Positions 21,746 to 35,191 of a stretch of DNA of 64,000 nt are shown piece by piece. Origin of the DNA: Prinsepia uniflora (Eukaryota > Streptophyta > Magnoliopsida > Rosales > Rosaceae); contig CM064876.1 of assembly GCA_032719365.1 (NCBI GenBank), positions 61,065,864 to 61,129,863 of the forward strand, given 5' to 3'. Under the pieces are notes generated by a model that had not been told where the DNA came from, ran no database searches, and saw only the letters and a program-made list of their open reading frames with translations. Made by a program: the position numbers and the translations under genes. Within the stretch, counting starts at the first letter, position 1, and each line of letters opens with the position of its first letter.

Positions 21746-22345
21746 TATGGCACTATAAGCAGGTATTTGGAGTTTTCTTAGGGTGCTTATTTCATTGTTT
21801 ATTTGTGTGATTTTCATAAATAATTTGGATTCAGCCCAATAATCGGGTATTTGTTGTTTTCTTGCTTGGGTCATCTGTAAAATGTATATCAATGGTACCA
21901 TACTATTTAATTTCTTCATTTTTAACTGTATATTTCATTATGGATGAAAATTTGAAACTTTATGATACATGGATATCAAAGGTACCAGACGGTTTAGGAA
22001 AAGGAGGGAAAAAGGTTGGCTTCCTGTACTAAGGAATTATTATTTTTACTCTATACTCCCATCACATATATATATATATATATATATATATGTACGGTAC
22101 AACCATGCCATTTTTCTTGGTCATAATATATCTTCTACACTTCAAAAAACTGAAGATATCTGCTCGGCTATTAAAAAATTTCCTTTTCTCAGTCTTATAT
22201 TCTCTGCGCTCATAACAAATCTTTGAGGCTTTAGTTTTCCCTCTCTCTTTAGTTTGTTTGTTCATATTCACTTATTTCATATGGGGCTTTCAATGTGTAA
22301 TATACAAATGGTTCATGTGAGGGAAATATTACTGTATTATACTTC
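21746..22345 (+). other. Duplicated flank shared with 53577-54155; no gene recognised
   Basis: This matches 53577-54155 closely, with a longer TA microsatellite here (about 22063-22091). A basic frame starts MDIKGTRRFRKRREKGW in both copies but resembles no family known to me and is short. Confidence 0.6.
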
Positions 22346-22420
22346 TTGGGGCACGGATCAAAGGAAGAAGCATGAGTAAGTTGTAGGAAATGACGTATGT
22401 ACATTATTATGTGAGGGAAA

Positions 22421-22648
22421 TTTCCTTTACATTAAAAAAATGCCTACATAAAAAATGAAAATTCAAAATCTCTCTAACTAGGCATATTTGTTATGTAAAA
22501 TTTAGTTTGTATATTATTCAGTTTTATTAGTTGATTTGGTCATTTTTATACTTGAGAATTGTAAATAGTAAATAACGTAATCTCGGATAACGCAACAGGG
22601 CATGCGGAGCGCGCCGAAAAGCCTCACACATGCGCAGAGCCGCCTGCT
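22421..22648. mobile_element. Right half of the GLP-associated MITE, cut by a Copia element
   Basis: It matches 18817-19033 of the intact MITE, from the central TTTACATTAAAAAAATGCC to GCCGCCTGCT, and then stops at a Copia LTR. The last bases of the MITE (ATGAGGC then TAG) reappear after the Copia 3' LTR at 35578. So a Copia element sits inside the MITE of GLP2. The left MITE arm is missing. Confidence 0.75.
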
Positions 22649-22904
22649 TGTTAGGACAGTTAGGTTAGTTATGCAGTTTGTTATGGAGGTTAACTTCCAG
22701 CTATTAATGAGCTGTGAAGAAAAGCCAGGTGTCACAAGCTCATTTGCTATGATTGTTTTCTGTTTTTCAGTCTCTTTAACATGTATATACTGCTACCTTT
22801 TGTAAGAACGATGGACGATTCATTTTCTCATCAATACAACAGTGTCTTTCTTCCTTCTTCTTCATATCTTCTTCTGGTTTTCACTATTCTCTCCTAGGTT
22901 TTGA
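22649..22904 (+). repeat. Copia element A, 5' LTR (256 bp)
   Basis: It starts TGTTAGGACAGTTAGG and ends CCTAGGTTTTGA, followed directly by the tRNA-Met primer-binding site TGGTATCAGAGC at 22905. The same 256-bp sequence occurs at 35322-35577 (about nine differences) and 55055-55310. The LTR does not end in the usual CA. Confidence 0.85.
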
Positions 22905-23385
22905 TGGTATCAGAGCTTCGGCTCGATCCTCAATCTCATCTTGACGGGGTCCTCTGCGCGGTAACGTTTCGGAGTCGTGATCATCCGTCAATCTTGAGCT
23001 GACTATCAATTCTGAGCTTGTTCATCAATCCTGAGCTCATCTCCGTCATAGCTAAGTTCCTCTCAAATTGTGTTCTTTCTTCTGGTTTCTGTATATTTGT
23101 CAATCGAAGTCTTGTTTCTCCTATTGATCAAACGTCATTGTTGTAGTTAAAAAAAGGTTGTTGTTGCTTGAATTCCAGTAGTAATCTTGATATTGATAAA
23201 TTGTTCGATGTGTTGTTACACTAAGTCATCTGTTGAAGTATGGTGATGATTGTGCAAGTTATGGTTAATTGAGTGGAGTGTGATCAGTGTCTCAGTCCAA
23301 GTAGCAGTACGAAATCCTAAGAAGTTGTAGTCAAATTCAGGTTGTGTGAAATTGATTACAGTGAAGAAGTGTACGCAGTTCAAGA

Positions 23386-26300
23386 ATGTCTAGTTCCCAG
23401 TCTCAAGTTCTTGGATCTAGTTCTCAGAATGCTCCCATTTTCCTCCCAAATATCATGCTTGATGAGTCCAATTACTCTACCTAGCTTTTTCGAATGGAAT
23501 CATTTTGGGGAGGTTTACACTTGCTTAGCTTTGTTGATGGTACCACTAAGTGTCCCCCAGAGTATGTATTAGCTGAAGATGGTGTCACCAAGATCTTAAA
23601 TGATGCTTTTGTCAAATGGAAGGGTCAAGATCAGAATATTATCAATATGATAGGGCAAACCCTGAGTCCTAGAGCCATGTCCTGTGCTATGGGAAGCCTG
23701 TCTGCTGCAGCCATGTGGTCAGGACTAAAGTCAAAGTTTGCTGATTCAAATAAGCAAAACATTCTTCAACTCAAGGCCAACCTGCAAAGGATTAAGAAAG
23801 GGCATGACTCTATTGAAATCTATTTGGAAAAAATCAAAACTGCAAGAGATGCTCTTGCAACAGTGGGGGTACTCTTAGATGATGATGATGTTGTTGTCAC
23901 TGTTCTTGAAGGTCTTCCACCAAAATTTACTGCCATCAAAACTATCATTAGGACTCCGACCACATGTTCTATGATTAACCTCAAAACCTTGCTCAAGGAA
24001 GCAGAATATGACCTGGAGCAGGCCTCTCAGTTTACTACCATGCATAATCTGACTGCTATGGTTGCCAACATTTCACTGACTTCTCAGGCTGCATCTGGTC
24101 CCTCAAGTACTTTCAGTGTGTCCCCTGGTCCATCAGCCCTTTTTTTGGGAATGCCCACCTCTCAATCTACTGGGTCTGCTTATCAGCTTTCTCAGCATAT
24201 GCAGCCTATTTCTTCAACACCCTTGTCCTCCCAATCACAGTTCACTCACATGCCTCCATACTCCATGAATTCCCCTGCCTATACAGGTGATGGCTTTGGG
24301 AGTCAAATTTTTCCAACATACTTTGATGGTAGAGTAAACCAAAGTCTCCCAGCATTTTTTGCTACTGGAAGAGGTGATGGAGGTTAAATTGAGGGAAGAG
24401 AAAATAGTGTAGGAGGAAGAGGAGGCTATGGTTTTCAATATTCTAGTGCCTGTCAGTTGTGCAATAAGATATGGCATTGTGCCAAGACCTGTAATAAACT
24501 GCAAGCCTTTGATGTCACTGGTAGGAGTGCTGGAACAAGTAGAGGTAATAGTGGTGTTGAATGTCAGTACTATGACAAGAAATATCACACAGCAGACAGA
24601 TATTATCATCTGATTGGTTTTCCAAATTCACGTGGTGGTGCCTCTACTCCAAGAAGTTAGTCTGGTTTCTTCACAAACAGGCCTAGTTTCAACCCCACAA
24701 ATCATCACAGTTTCCACAACATAAACAACACTAATGGTACTCAGTTTGGTTCATCTGGTACTATTTTTGGCTCTTCTGATCTGACTGGGTTGCCTACAAA
24801 TCACAATTCTCCTACACTAAGCAACACTACAACAGATGGTAACAGTGTTTCTTTTGCTGGTAACAATGCAATGGTGGCCTCTGGCAATATCAGTTCTTCT
24901 GGTAGGCCAACTGTGCCCTATTGGATTGCAGATTCTGGGGCTTCTAATCACATGACCAGTGACATCCAGTTGCTTCATAATGTCACATCTTACCCTACTA
25001 CTGATACTGTGACTATTGGGAATGGTGAGAATTTGTCTATTACACACAGTGGTAACTTTTCTTTGGGAGTATTAGCCTTGTCTAATATCTTGCTAATTCC
25101 TAAACTCAAAGCAAATCTGCTATCTGTTCATCTGCTCTGTAAACACAACAACTACAGGGTTATCCTTGATGAGTTTGAGTGCATTGTGCAGGACAAACTG
25201 CAGGGCAAAGTTCTGTTCAGTGGGTTGAGTAGAGGAGGGCTATATCCACTTCCATGTCTTCAACAAAATGCTTCATAGCACGTTAAGTTCCAATTGCAGC
25301 ATTCTGCTTTTCTTGGGAAACAGGTTCAGCATGAGCTTTGGCATAAACGGTTGGGACATCCATCTAATGATATTACTAGGTCTATGTTGCAGAAAGCCTA
25401 TCTCTTAAACAAAAATAAGTCCTGTACACCTTCTCCCTTGTGTCAAGCCTGTATCAAAGGCAAGTTCACTAAGCTTCCTTTTCCAGTGTCTACATCTAGA
25501 GCTACTGAACCTTTTGCTTTAGTACACTCTGATGTTTGGGGTCCTGCACCTCAAGCTTCTATAGAGGGATTCAGGTATTTTGTACTTTTCATTGATGATT
25601 GTACAAGGTATACATGGATGTTTCCTATGATCAATAAAAGTGAGGTGTTTAGTTTCATTTCAAGAATTTATTTGCCTATGTGTTACATCAATTCCATGTC
25701 TCTATTAAGTGCTTAAGATCAGATGATGGTGCATAGTTCATGAGCTTAGCATTTAAGAATTTCCTAAATGAGAAGGGTGTTCTTCATCATATTTCTTGTC
25801 CCTATACCCCTCAACAAAATGGGATTTCAGAGAGAAAGAATAGGCATATCAGAGAAACAGCAGTCAGCATGATCAAGCAAGCCTCCCTACCAGACAAGTT
25901 TTGGTACCATGCCTGTGCTTTGGCCATTTTTCTGATCAACAGGATGCCAACTGACACACTGAAGATGCAATCTCCCTATGAGGAACTATATAAGGTACTT
26001 CCTGGGTTAGATGCTATCAAGGTGTTTGGTTGTGATTGTTATCCACTTCTAACTCAATACAATTCTCACAAATTTATGGCAAAGTCAGATCAATGTGTTT
26101 TTGCTGGGTTTTCTCTAAGGTACAAAGGTTTATCTGCTATCATCCACAATCAGGAAGGCTGATTATTTCTAGATATGTTGTCTTTGATGAAACCTGTTTT
26201 CCATATGCTCTTTCATCCTCAAAAACACCTTCTCAACACCTCAGTTCTATGGTTTAATCTCAGCCTCCATATTTTTCTCTTTTTCCTCCCCCTTCAGTGT

Positions 26301-26574
26301 TCCCAACACCTACATAGGTTTCTTCTGAGAACTATGAATCAGTACATTCTGAGGTCCCTTCTGACCCTGTTGATGCCCCCATTATTGGGATCACTGGAAC
26401 TTCTTTTCGTAGAACAGTGGTGCCAGTTTCATCTTCCTCTCATCCTTCCTCTGAGGATTCTGCATCCTTGGCTGCTGAGTTCCTTTCTACTCGTGTTACT
26501 ACCACATCAGCTGTTTCTGTTCACACTCCCATTCCTTCTTCTGTATCTGATCCGGGAGTCCCTTCATCTGCTGT
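23386..26574 (+). pseudogene. Copia element A gag-pol pseudogene (gag to integrase)
   Basis: The ATG at 23386 opens a gag of UBN2 type; codon 33 is a TAG (23482) where the frame reads YST-stop-LFRME. A second stop at 24385 precedes two zinc-knuckle-like motifs, both imperfect (the first has CX2CX3H spacing). Further on come an aspartic protease motif DSGASNHM (about 24950), the GAG-pre-integrase HHCC region (HKRLGHPSN ... CQACIKGKF) and the integrase core with HSDVWGPAP and QQNGISERKNRH, broken by frameshifts around 25715 and 26160. Sequence ends in the post-integrase linker, where a Gypsy element is inserted. Reverse transcriptase and most of RNase H are missing. Confidence 0.88.
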
Positions 26575-29520
26575 TGATAGGACCCACCCCTAATCCCCTG
26601 GGATTAATGGCTAAATCCTGCTCCCGTCTAACTTACGCATGACACGAAGTCTAAACTAACGTCCAACCTCGATGTAACACGTAAGTCTGACAAGGGATTC
26701 TCGATCCAACCATCCCAAAAGTGACTGGACTTCCCAGAGTGCATCGAACTACTGTGGATCGTGGGTGTGATGTCTCCGTCTCTCTCGACCAACAGCCCGT
26801 ACCGCAACAACCTGGAGGGTATCGAAAACATGAAAAGATTGTGAGTGGACAAAAATAAATCATAAGTTCAAAAACAGTTATCAAGAAAATATAAGTACAT
26901 TTGTAGCCTCCACGCAAAAACCAATGCATGCATATCAATTCATGTTAGAAAACCATTAACGAAAACCATTTGAAAACCCAAATCACATCCGCTATTCAAA
27001 TCCAGGCCTTAGCCTAAAATCACAAATCAGTCTCCAATACGGAAACTCAGTCCCAAAACTCGTCAAATCCAATTCATCCGGTCCACTGCCCAAAACATCG
27101 AAAAACCAATGAAAAACATCAATCATACAAGTTACTGAATCTCAAGTGCGCCTGAGTCTTTAAACTCAAAACCATGCGCAATAACCAGGCCTTCCTGGGA
27201 TATCAACGAGTCTTTAAACTCAAAACATAATCACAGGCCTCGGGGGGTATCACAATAACCGAGTCTTTAAACTCAAAACATATCAATCCAGAGCCCTCCC
27301 CCCGTCAATCAATTCGAGTCTTTAAACTCAAAACCAGATCTAGCGGGTTTTCTTTTCATTTTCCGGGTCTTTAAACCCAAAACCATTTTTCATTCGAAAA
27401 CCATAGAAAATCCATCTCCGAATTCGCAACAATGATTCCGTAAGCTAGCATCCGGAATCATCATCCCGAACCCAAATCCAGATTTCCTTTCCAAACCTCA
27501 AAACCAAATCCGAAATCTCAATTTCTAAATCCAATTTCAAAACCAAAAGCTCATGAACAGGGCTCAAAGCCCAAAATCTCTTTTCCAAAATCCATTTCAA
27601 ATCCTTGAAATCAAATCATTAAAACCACAGTCAAATCACAAGATTATTCAGAATCTCGTAAAACGTGCAAAACCGTAAATACCTCGAAAATTGTGCAAAA
27701 CCGTAAACCATCAAGATCATAAATCAAATCATAGAATCACGTATAGAACAACATATAAAAACATTTATGCATGCATCAAGAGTTAGAAAGCAAAGTCCAC
27801 TCACAGACCATAGCGTCGTCGTCTCGATACGCGGGCACTTACGCCGTTCCCGGCCGTTCCACTAACCTCGGCTTCGCTGAGCCTGTCCAAATCCCATAAT
27901 ACGGTTACTAACTACTTCACAAAGATCATACTAAAGCCCCGTAATTTTGCCAAATTTTTAACTATTTTTAATCGAGGCCTAAATCCTTCGGGCATCCTGA
28001 AATATATCGAGACGATGTCCGATCGACTCGTAACTAGTCTTAAAATGTTCGTTACATCGATACGATAAAAAGTCGTGTTGACAACTTCCCCATGAACAGT
28101 GCCAATTTCCCTCACGTGCCGCTCAAAGGGGCTGCGCGTGGAAGCCATGCGCATGCACTGTTCATCGTCTCATTCCTCTCGCCGACTCGGTCCAGGCCGG
28201 TTCGAACCGATCTTGTTCGACCGAACCGGCATCCACGGTTTTCCACTATTTCTTGTCCAATTTCAGTCCTTTCTAATCCATTTAATTATTCCTTCTATTC
28301 CTACTTGATCCTTCTCATTAAAACACAAATTAAAGGCTCGAACGTACCTCCCAATTTGAAGGACGATTTGCAGAAAAAAACAGCTCCCTGTTCCCAGCCA
28401 CTGTAGTGTCCTCCGGCCACGGGTTTAGGTCCCTGAGTTCAGGAACATTATTTTAAGAGTCTTATACACATTACAGACGCACAACAACTAACGAAAACCC
28501 TTGATTTTCGTTTTACCCGAATTCAGAAAAACAGGGCAGACAAGAGGCTTACCTTCCTTTTGTCTTCCGTCGTGGCTTCCACCGTGTTCTCTTCACGACT
28601 TAGGTTCAAACCCTACTTGCTGAACCCTACCACAGACACGGTTTTATTGTGTTTGATCAATTGAAGCCCACGGCCTTCACGGCTTGACTTCTCTGTTTTC
28701 TGGTTTTCTTACCTCGTACAGTCCCCCCCCCCCCCCCCCCACCACCTTTTACTCAGTCTTTCACAATTTACACCGACAAGAGATCACACACGCCTCTAAA
28801 CTTTCACTCGTTACTTCTGAGTTCACCCCCACACTCACTCGAATGAGGAAACTATCTATGTTCCTCAGAACCCGAGCAACTACAATTCTCACTTGTCGAT
28901 TTTGACACCAAGTAAGACGGTGACAATATTTTCCATAAACCTCTAGACCCAGGACACGTGTTCCAATCTGATGAAGCAACCATCCCAAGGCAGCCACATG
29001 GCCAATTGTAGCTAGGCTCAAATCCCAAGGCATCTCAATGACCAAAATACCCATGCCTTCCAAAATTACCATTTTGCCCTACGTATTCCCTGACTCGTAA
29101 CTTTGTTAGTCGACGTCCGATAACGGCGTGCCACCTGTCGTTATACTCAATACATCGAGACCTATCTAATGGTCTTCGAAGTGCGTAAAAATTCCATGTC
29201 ATTTGAAAAGTCAACAACTTGCCCCTTTTAACCAAATTACTGAATTTCCCCTGAACTTCCGAATGTCGTAACTTCCTCCTCGAACGTCGGAATCGGACGT
29301 GCCACCTGTCTATGAACTCGTGACGTCCCAAACTACGTCATGGTAATCGTGCAAACTCCATTTGACCACCCGAACAAAAAGTCAACTGGTGGCCCAATTC
29401 CAAGGGTAAAATCGTCATTTCGCACCGTCCGTCCGAACGCATTCCATTAATCACTGATTAACTTTACTAATCCATCATTAAACACTGATCTAATCCCAAT
29501 TTCTGGGAAGGGTCGTTACA
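26575..29520 (-). repeat. 3' LTR of the LARD-like Gypsy element
   Basis: 2,946 bp, beginning TGATAGGACCCACCCC and ending GGGTCGTTACA on the plus strand. It contains a GAGTCTTTAAACTC array (27153-27379), whose last unit is GGGTCTTTAAACCC, and an 18-C homopolymer at 28723-28740. The open frames are short and shared by position with the other LTR copies, so not taken as genes. Confidence 0.85.
27153..27379. repeat. GAGTCTTTAAACTC palindromic array with a compensating unit
   Basis: Four exact GAGTCTTTAAACTC units at about 27153, 27209, 27262 and 27317, and a fifth, GGGTCTTTAAACCC, at 27366. The fifth changes A to G in the left arm and the facing T to C in the right arm, so pairing is kept. Confidence 0.8.
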
Positions 29521-32395
29521 ATCTACCCCCCTTAAAGCATTTCGTCCCCGAAATTCCGCATCTCGTACTTCTGTAACTATCGGGGGGAAAATCCACTATT
29601 CTCACACCTGGGACTCCTACCCAGTGTCCATCATTTGTAAATCTAAATTAGCTGGACAGTCCCTAAACTGTCACCCCAACTTGGTCAAATGAACCATTCC
29701 TACGTTTCAGTCCATCTGATAATCAACCCTATCTCATCGGGGTCAACACTTTCCAGCTTGTACCCAAGGTATCTTTAACATCACACAAGCCGACACTCAA
29801 GATTCAACCAACACTGGGTACGCCACCACCCCACTGTTACTCGTTCCAACATTTTCGACTCCTTCTCACGTACCAATATCCCAGTACCGCTTGCGAGTTC
29901 GCCATCGTGGAACACAAATCTCAAGTACACCCATCTACAAGACGGCATCTACGGATCTCGGTGCTCCTATGTATCAAGATTCTTACAATGTTCCATATAA
30001 TTTCTATCAGCGGCTCACGTCGACCTCATCGGAGTCACTACGTACTCGTCTATGCCCCTAATTCAGTCAATCATCTCACCCGTGGTTCTACTAACCACTA
30101 ACACTGTCAACTCGTGGGATCACCATCCACAGTCTATACTATCTTTCTAAAACTGGACCCTATCAAGTTCTGTCCATCGTGATCCCACATCGTTAATCAC
30201 ACATCTCAGCATCGGGGTCCCACTAGCCAATCGTGGCTTTGAGCATCCAGCTCTTCAACAATAGCCAACAGTTCACTCTGGATCACCCGGATCCAGTCCA
30301 CATGCTTCCACAGAAAATCTAACATATCGGAACTACGCCGATCATCCATCTATCCATAGGGTATCTCTTGGTACAAAACATCCTTGTAACGTTACTGAAC
30401 CCTTCCTTCCTACGCGTCTAAGTACATCACTTCTATCAGAACATCACGCTGCACGTCTAGATTATGGTTTCCCTTCAATAACTTCAAATCCATCAGTTAC
30501 AGTCACTCATTCTCAGCTTCCTTCCGTTGTCCTTCGACGGAACACATAATGGTCCACAAATATCACAAGTCATTATGTCTTAATCCAACTTAGCACGATC
30601 CCAAAACGTTCGCCTTACAGGCCTCACTCGGTGTCGCCAATTACGCTTTCTACTCCTAAACACATCCACAAGTGTCCATAATCAAGAGGGGGTCACAACT
30701 CCTGAAGTTCTTTTGAGTCGTCTGAATCGACTCCAGGGTACCTACCACACAACCTAATCACCACCTCGGAACTAGACACAATATCTCATCGCCTCAAGCT
30801 CAACATATCCTGATTCCGAAATTCCAACTACGATTCTTCATCCTCAAATATACCACCTCCGAACTTCCTGTCCAAATGTCTGTTTACTTACTACACTGAG
30901 GCAGTCCACAACTCCTACGGGGCCTACCCACGTATCCAAGATCAAGTCAACTCACCGACCACCCGCCTGTCGGTTATCTCTATTTATACACATCCAAACG
31001 GGTATCAATCATCACTCCTTCTGATGATCACATTCCAACCTTCCCGAGGTTCAACTACAAGCACCACTATCACACTCGTAATCGACTTTCGGGATCAAAA
31101 TTAGCAGTTACTCACCTCGGTCTCCTGAGTCACGATCCATGCTCAGGAAATTAACCAGTATGGGCCTCAACATCACCCAAATGCCAACCTCGACGTTTCT
31201 AGCACAACAGGATGAGCCCCCGAAAATCAACCTCACAACTGGTCAAACCCAACCATACCAACCTAGCTCGAGGCTTCGGTCCTCTGCGCTTCCGCTGCGC
31301 CACTCTGATCAATTAACGGCATCCTGACTGCTCGTACCGATACATGACCTTCCAATGGTTATCACATATCCCTACTCGGTTTAAGTTCCTTCCAGACACC
31401 GGCATTTCATGCCTGGTCACAACCTCAACTCGATGTGCCCATCCGACCATTCACAAGCATCCCAGCTTGTGGCACATCATTCCGATCTAGTGATCACAGC
31501 ACACTAATCCCGAGCCTTTGCTCCTACCGAGCCAAAACCCTCCGTCTACGCTCGGGTCGGAAAACTGACCTCCCTTGTACTCCACACCGCTAGGCAACAC
31601 AATGCTCAATCAAACACCATCATCTCACTGGACAAGTCCAGAGTCATCCACTAACCATTCACTACCTCGGCTGCACCTAGCAGCACCAACTCCAATCCAG
31701 CCGTAAATCGGCCCAACTACAACAATCATCTAATCACAAACCCCAACTCACAGTTTTCGGCTAAAGACTTACTCTGGGATTCCCCACTCGGGTACTGACA
31801 ATCCAAACCAATCGTCCTACGGGGTTCCTCAAGTCATCCTCGTCTCACGGGTTATCCAAACCCTCGCTAGGGGGAAGTCTCAATGTAGTTCCTAATCCCT
31901 GCCACTCAAAGCATCGGGCTACTTGTAGCCACACAAGTCCATACTGTCATCTAATTGCCATCTGACCCAAGAGGCCACCGTCAACCGGCCTACGTAAACC
32001 ACTAGCTCAATAGACTACTATCGGCCCCATAGACCGACCATCCCACTTAAATGTAGCTCGCCAGCTACCATCCAGGTTAAACTTGCTGACATAACTCCGA
32101 CTCTATGGTCCAAGCATCAAGAAAAACCCAGCGCCACTTATGCTAACTACTCTGGCTCTACACCGACATACGTCATACCTTACACAGCGTATCGTGCGAC
32201 TATCACCCTAGAACTAACAATCGCTGCTAACTAACCACAACGAACATACTATCACTATCGCATCTAGGTTGCTGAAGGGCTGTTTCGCGTCGAGACATCA
32301 CATCCATATTAGTATCATAACACCCACGTCGTCGAACCAACGACTCTGGGAACCAAACCTCGCGCAGAGCGCACAAAACCTGCTCTGATACCAAT
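29521..32395 (-). mobile_element. Noncoding interior of the LARD-like Gypsy element
   Basis: Besides the polypurine tract and primer site, no recognisable protein domain is seen on either strand; the longest frames are about 60 residues and lack motifs. Directly left of the polypurine tract the minus strand reads like the last codons of a Gypsy polyprotein (EFRGRNALRG), which suggests descent from a coding element. Confidence 0.6.
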
Positions 32396-35191
32396 TGACA
32401 GGGCCCACCCCTAATCCCCCGGGATTAAGGGCTAAATCCTGCTCCCGTTTAACTTACGCATGACACGAAGGCTAAACTGACGTCCAACCTCCATGTAACA
32501 TGTAAGTCGGACAAGGGATTCTCGATCCAACCATCCCAAAAGTAACAGGACTTCCCAGAGTGCACCGAACTACTGTGGATCGTTGGCGTGATGTCTCCGA
32601 CTCTCTCGACCAACAGCCCGTACCGCAACAACCTGGAGGGTATCGAAAATATGAAAAGACTGTGAGTGGACAAAAATAAAGCATAAGTTCAAAAACAGTT
32701 ATCAGGAAAATATAAGTACATTTCTACCCTCCATGCAAAAACCAATGCATGCATATCAATTCATGTTAGAAAACCATTAACGAAAACCATTTGAAAACCC
32801 AAATCACATCCGCTATTCAAATCCAGGGCTCAGCCTCAAATCACAAATCAGTCTCCAATACGGGAACTCAGTCCCAAAACTCGTCAAATCCAATTAATCC
32901 GGGCCACTGCCCAAAACATCGGAAAACCAGTTAAAAACATCAATCATACAAGTTGCTGGATCTCAAGTGCGCGGGAGTCTTCAAACTCAAAACCATGCGC
33001 AATAACCCGGCTTTCCCGGGATATCAACGAGTATTTAAGCTCAAAACACAATCATAGGCCTCGAGGGGTATCACAATAACCGAGTCTTTAACTCAAAACA
33101 TATACCGAGTATTTAAACTCAAAACATATCAATCCAGAGCCCTCCCCCCGTCAATCAATCCGAGTCTTTAAACTCAAAACCAGATCCAGTGGGTTTTTTT
33201 TTCTTTTTCCTGGTCTTTAAACCCAAAACCATTTTTCATTCAAAAACCATAGAAAATCCATCTCCAAATTCGCAACAATGATTCCGTAAGCTAGCATCCT
33301 AAACCATCATCTCAAACCCAAATCCAGATTTCCTTTCCAAACCTCAAAACCAAATACGAAATCTCATTTCCAAAATCCAGTTTTAAAATCGAAAGCCCAT
33401 GAACAGGGCTCCAAGCCCGAAATCACTTTTCCGAAATCCAGTTCAAATCCTTGAAATCAAATCATTAAAACCACAGTCAAATCACAAGATTATTCGGAAT
33501 CTCGTAAAACGTGCAAAATCGTGAATACCTCGAAAATTGTGCAAAACCGTAAACCATCAAGATCATAAATCAAATCATAGAATCACGTATAGAAAAACAT
33601 ATAAAAACATATATGCATGCATCAAGAGTTAGAAAGCAAAGTCCACTCACAGACCATAGCGTCGTCGCCTCGATACGCGCGCACTTACACCGTTCCCAAC
33701 CGTTCCACTAACCTCGGCTTCCCCGAACCTGTCCAAATCCCATAATACGGTTACTAACTACTTCACAAAGATCATACTAAAGCCCCGTAATTTTTTTGAA
33801 TTTTTAACTATTTTTAATCGAGGCCTAAAACCTTCGGGCATCCCGAAATATATCGAGACGATGTCCGATTGACTCAAAACTAGTCTTAAGAAGTTCGATA
33901 CATCTATACGATAAAAAGTCGTGTTGACAACTTCCCAATGAACAGTGCCATGCACCCTCACACGCCGTCCAAAGGGGCTGCGCGTGGAAGCCACGCGCCT
34001 GCACTATTCATCATCTCCTTACTCTCGTTGACCCGGTACAGGCCGGTTCGAACCAGTCCGGTTCGATCGAACTGGCGTCCACGGTTTTCCACTATTTCTG
34101 GTCCAATTTCAGTCCTTTCTAATCCATTTAATTCGTCCGTCTATTCCTACTTGATCCCTCTCATCAAAACACAAATTAAAGGCTCGAAGTTACCTCCCAA
34201 TTCGAAGGATGATTTGCAAAAAAAAAAACAGCTCCCTATTCCAGGCCACTGTAGTGTCCTCCGGCCACGGGTTTAGGTCCTTGAGTTCAGGAACATTCTT
34301 TTACGAGTCTTATACACATTATAGACGCACAACAACTAACAAAACCTTTGATTTCCATTTTACACGAATTCAGAAAAATAGGGAAGTCGAGAGGCTTACC
34401 TGCCTTCTGTCTTCCGTCGTGGCTTTCACCGTGTTCTCTTCACGACTTAGGTTCAAATCCTACTTACTGAACCCTACCATAGACACAGTTTTAGTGTGTT
34501 TGATCAATTCAAGCCCACGGTCTTCACGGCTTGACTTCTCTGTTTTTTGGTTTTCTTACCTTGCACAGTCCCCTCCTTTACTCAGTCTTTCACAATTTAC
34601 ACCTACAAGAGATCACACACGCCTCTAAAATTTCACTCACTACTTCTGAGTTCACCCCCACACTCACTCGAATGAGGAAACTGTCTCTGTTTCTCATAAC
34701 CCGAGCAACCACAATTCTCACATGTCGATTTTGAAACCAAGTAAGACGATGACAATATTTTCCACAAACCTCTAGACCCAGGACACGTGTTCCAATCTGA
34801 TGAAGCAACCATCCCAAGGCAGCCACATGGCCAATTGTAGCTGGGTACGAATCCCAAGGCATCTCAATGACCAAAATACCCCTGCCTTCCAAAATTACCA
34901 TTTTGCCCTTCGTATTCCCTAACTCGTAACTTTGTTTTCCGACGTCCGATGACGGCGTACCGCCTGTCGTTATACTCAGGACATAGAGACCTATCTAACG
35001 GTCCTCGAAGTGCATAAAAATTCCATGTCATTTGAAAAGTCAAACAACTTGCCCCCTTTTAACCAAATTACTGAATTGCCCCTGAACTTCCGAATGTCGT
35101 AACTTCCTCCTCGAACGTCGAAATCGGACGTGCTACCTGTCTATGAACTCGTGATGTCCCAAACTACGTCATGGTCATCGGTCAAAGTCCA
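32396..35191 (-). repeat. 5' LTR of the LARD-like Gypsy element, right end truncated
   Basis: It starts TGACAGGGCCCACCCC and follows the 3' LTR in order, including a degenerate GAGTCTTTAAACTC-type array around 32975-33225. It breaks off after GGTCAAAGTCCA, where the 3' LTR goes on for about 180 bp to its TTACA end. The identical break is present at 54930, so it predates duplication of the segment. Confidence 0.82.

Larger units (their letters stand above)
26575..35191 (-). mobile_element. Gypsy-type element with long LTRs and noncoding interior (LARD-like), nested in Copia A
   Basis: A 3' LTR (26575-29520), an internal region of 2,875 bp and a 5' LTR (32396-35191, truncated at its right end) run on the minus strand. 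The primer-binding site TGGTATCAGAGCAGG lies at 32379-32393 beside the 5' LTR; the polypurine tract AAGGGGGGTAGAT adjoins the 3' LTR at 29521. No gag or pol domain is readable, so it must have relied on enzymes from elsewhere. The right LTR stops about 180 bp early at a join to the Copia A tail, so the end and any TSD were lost in a deletion that also removed the Copia RT/RNase H part. Confidence 0.82.

Noticed and set aside
28092..28905. Several open frames of 70 to 100 residues, repeated at 33938-34734 and 54267-54470
   Set aside because: They lie inside Gypsy LTRs, shift between copies and show no protein motif.
31270..31320. CTTCCGCTGCGCCACTC-like stretch as a tRNA relic
   Set aside because: No cloverleaf could be built around it by eye, and it lies in decayed retroelement interior.
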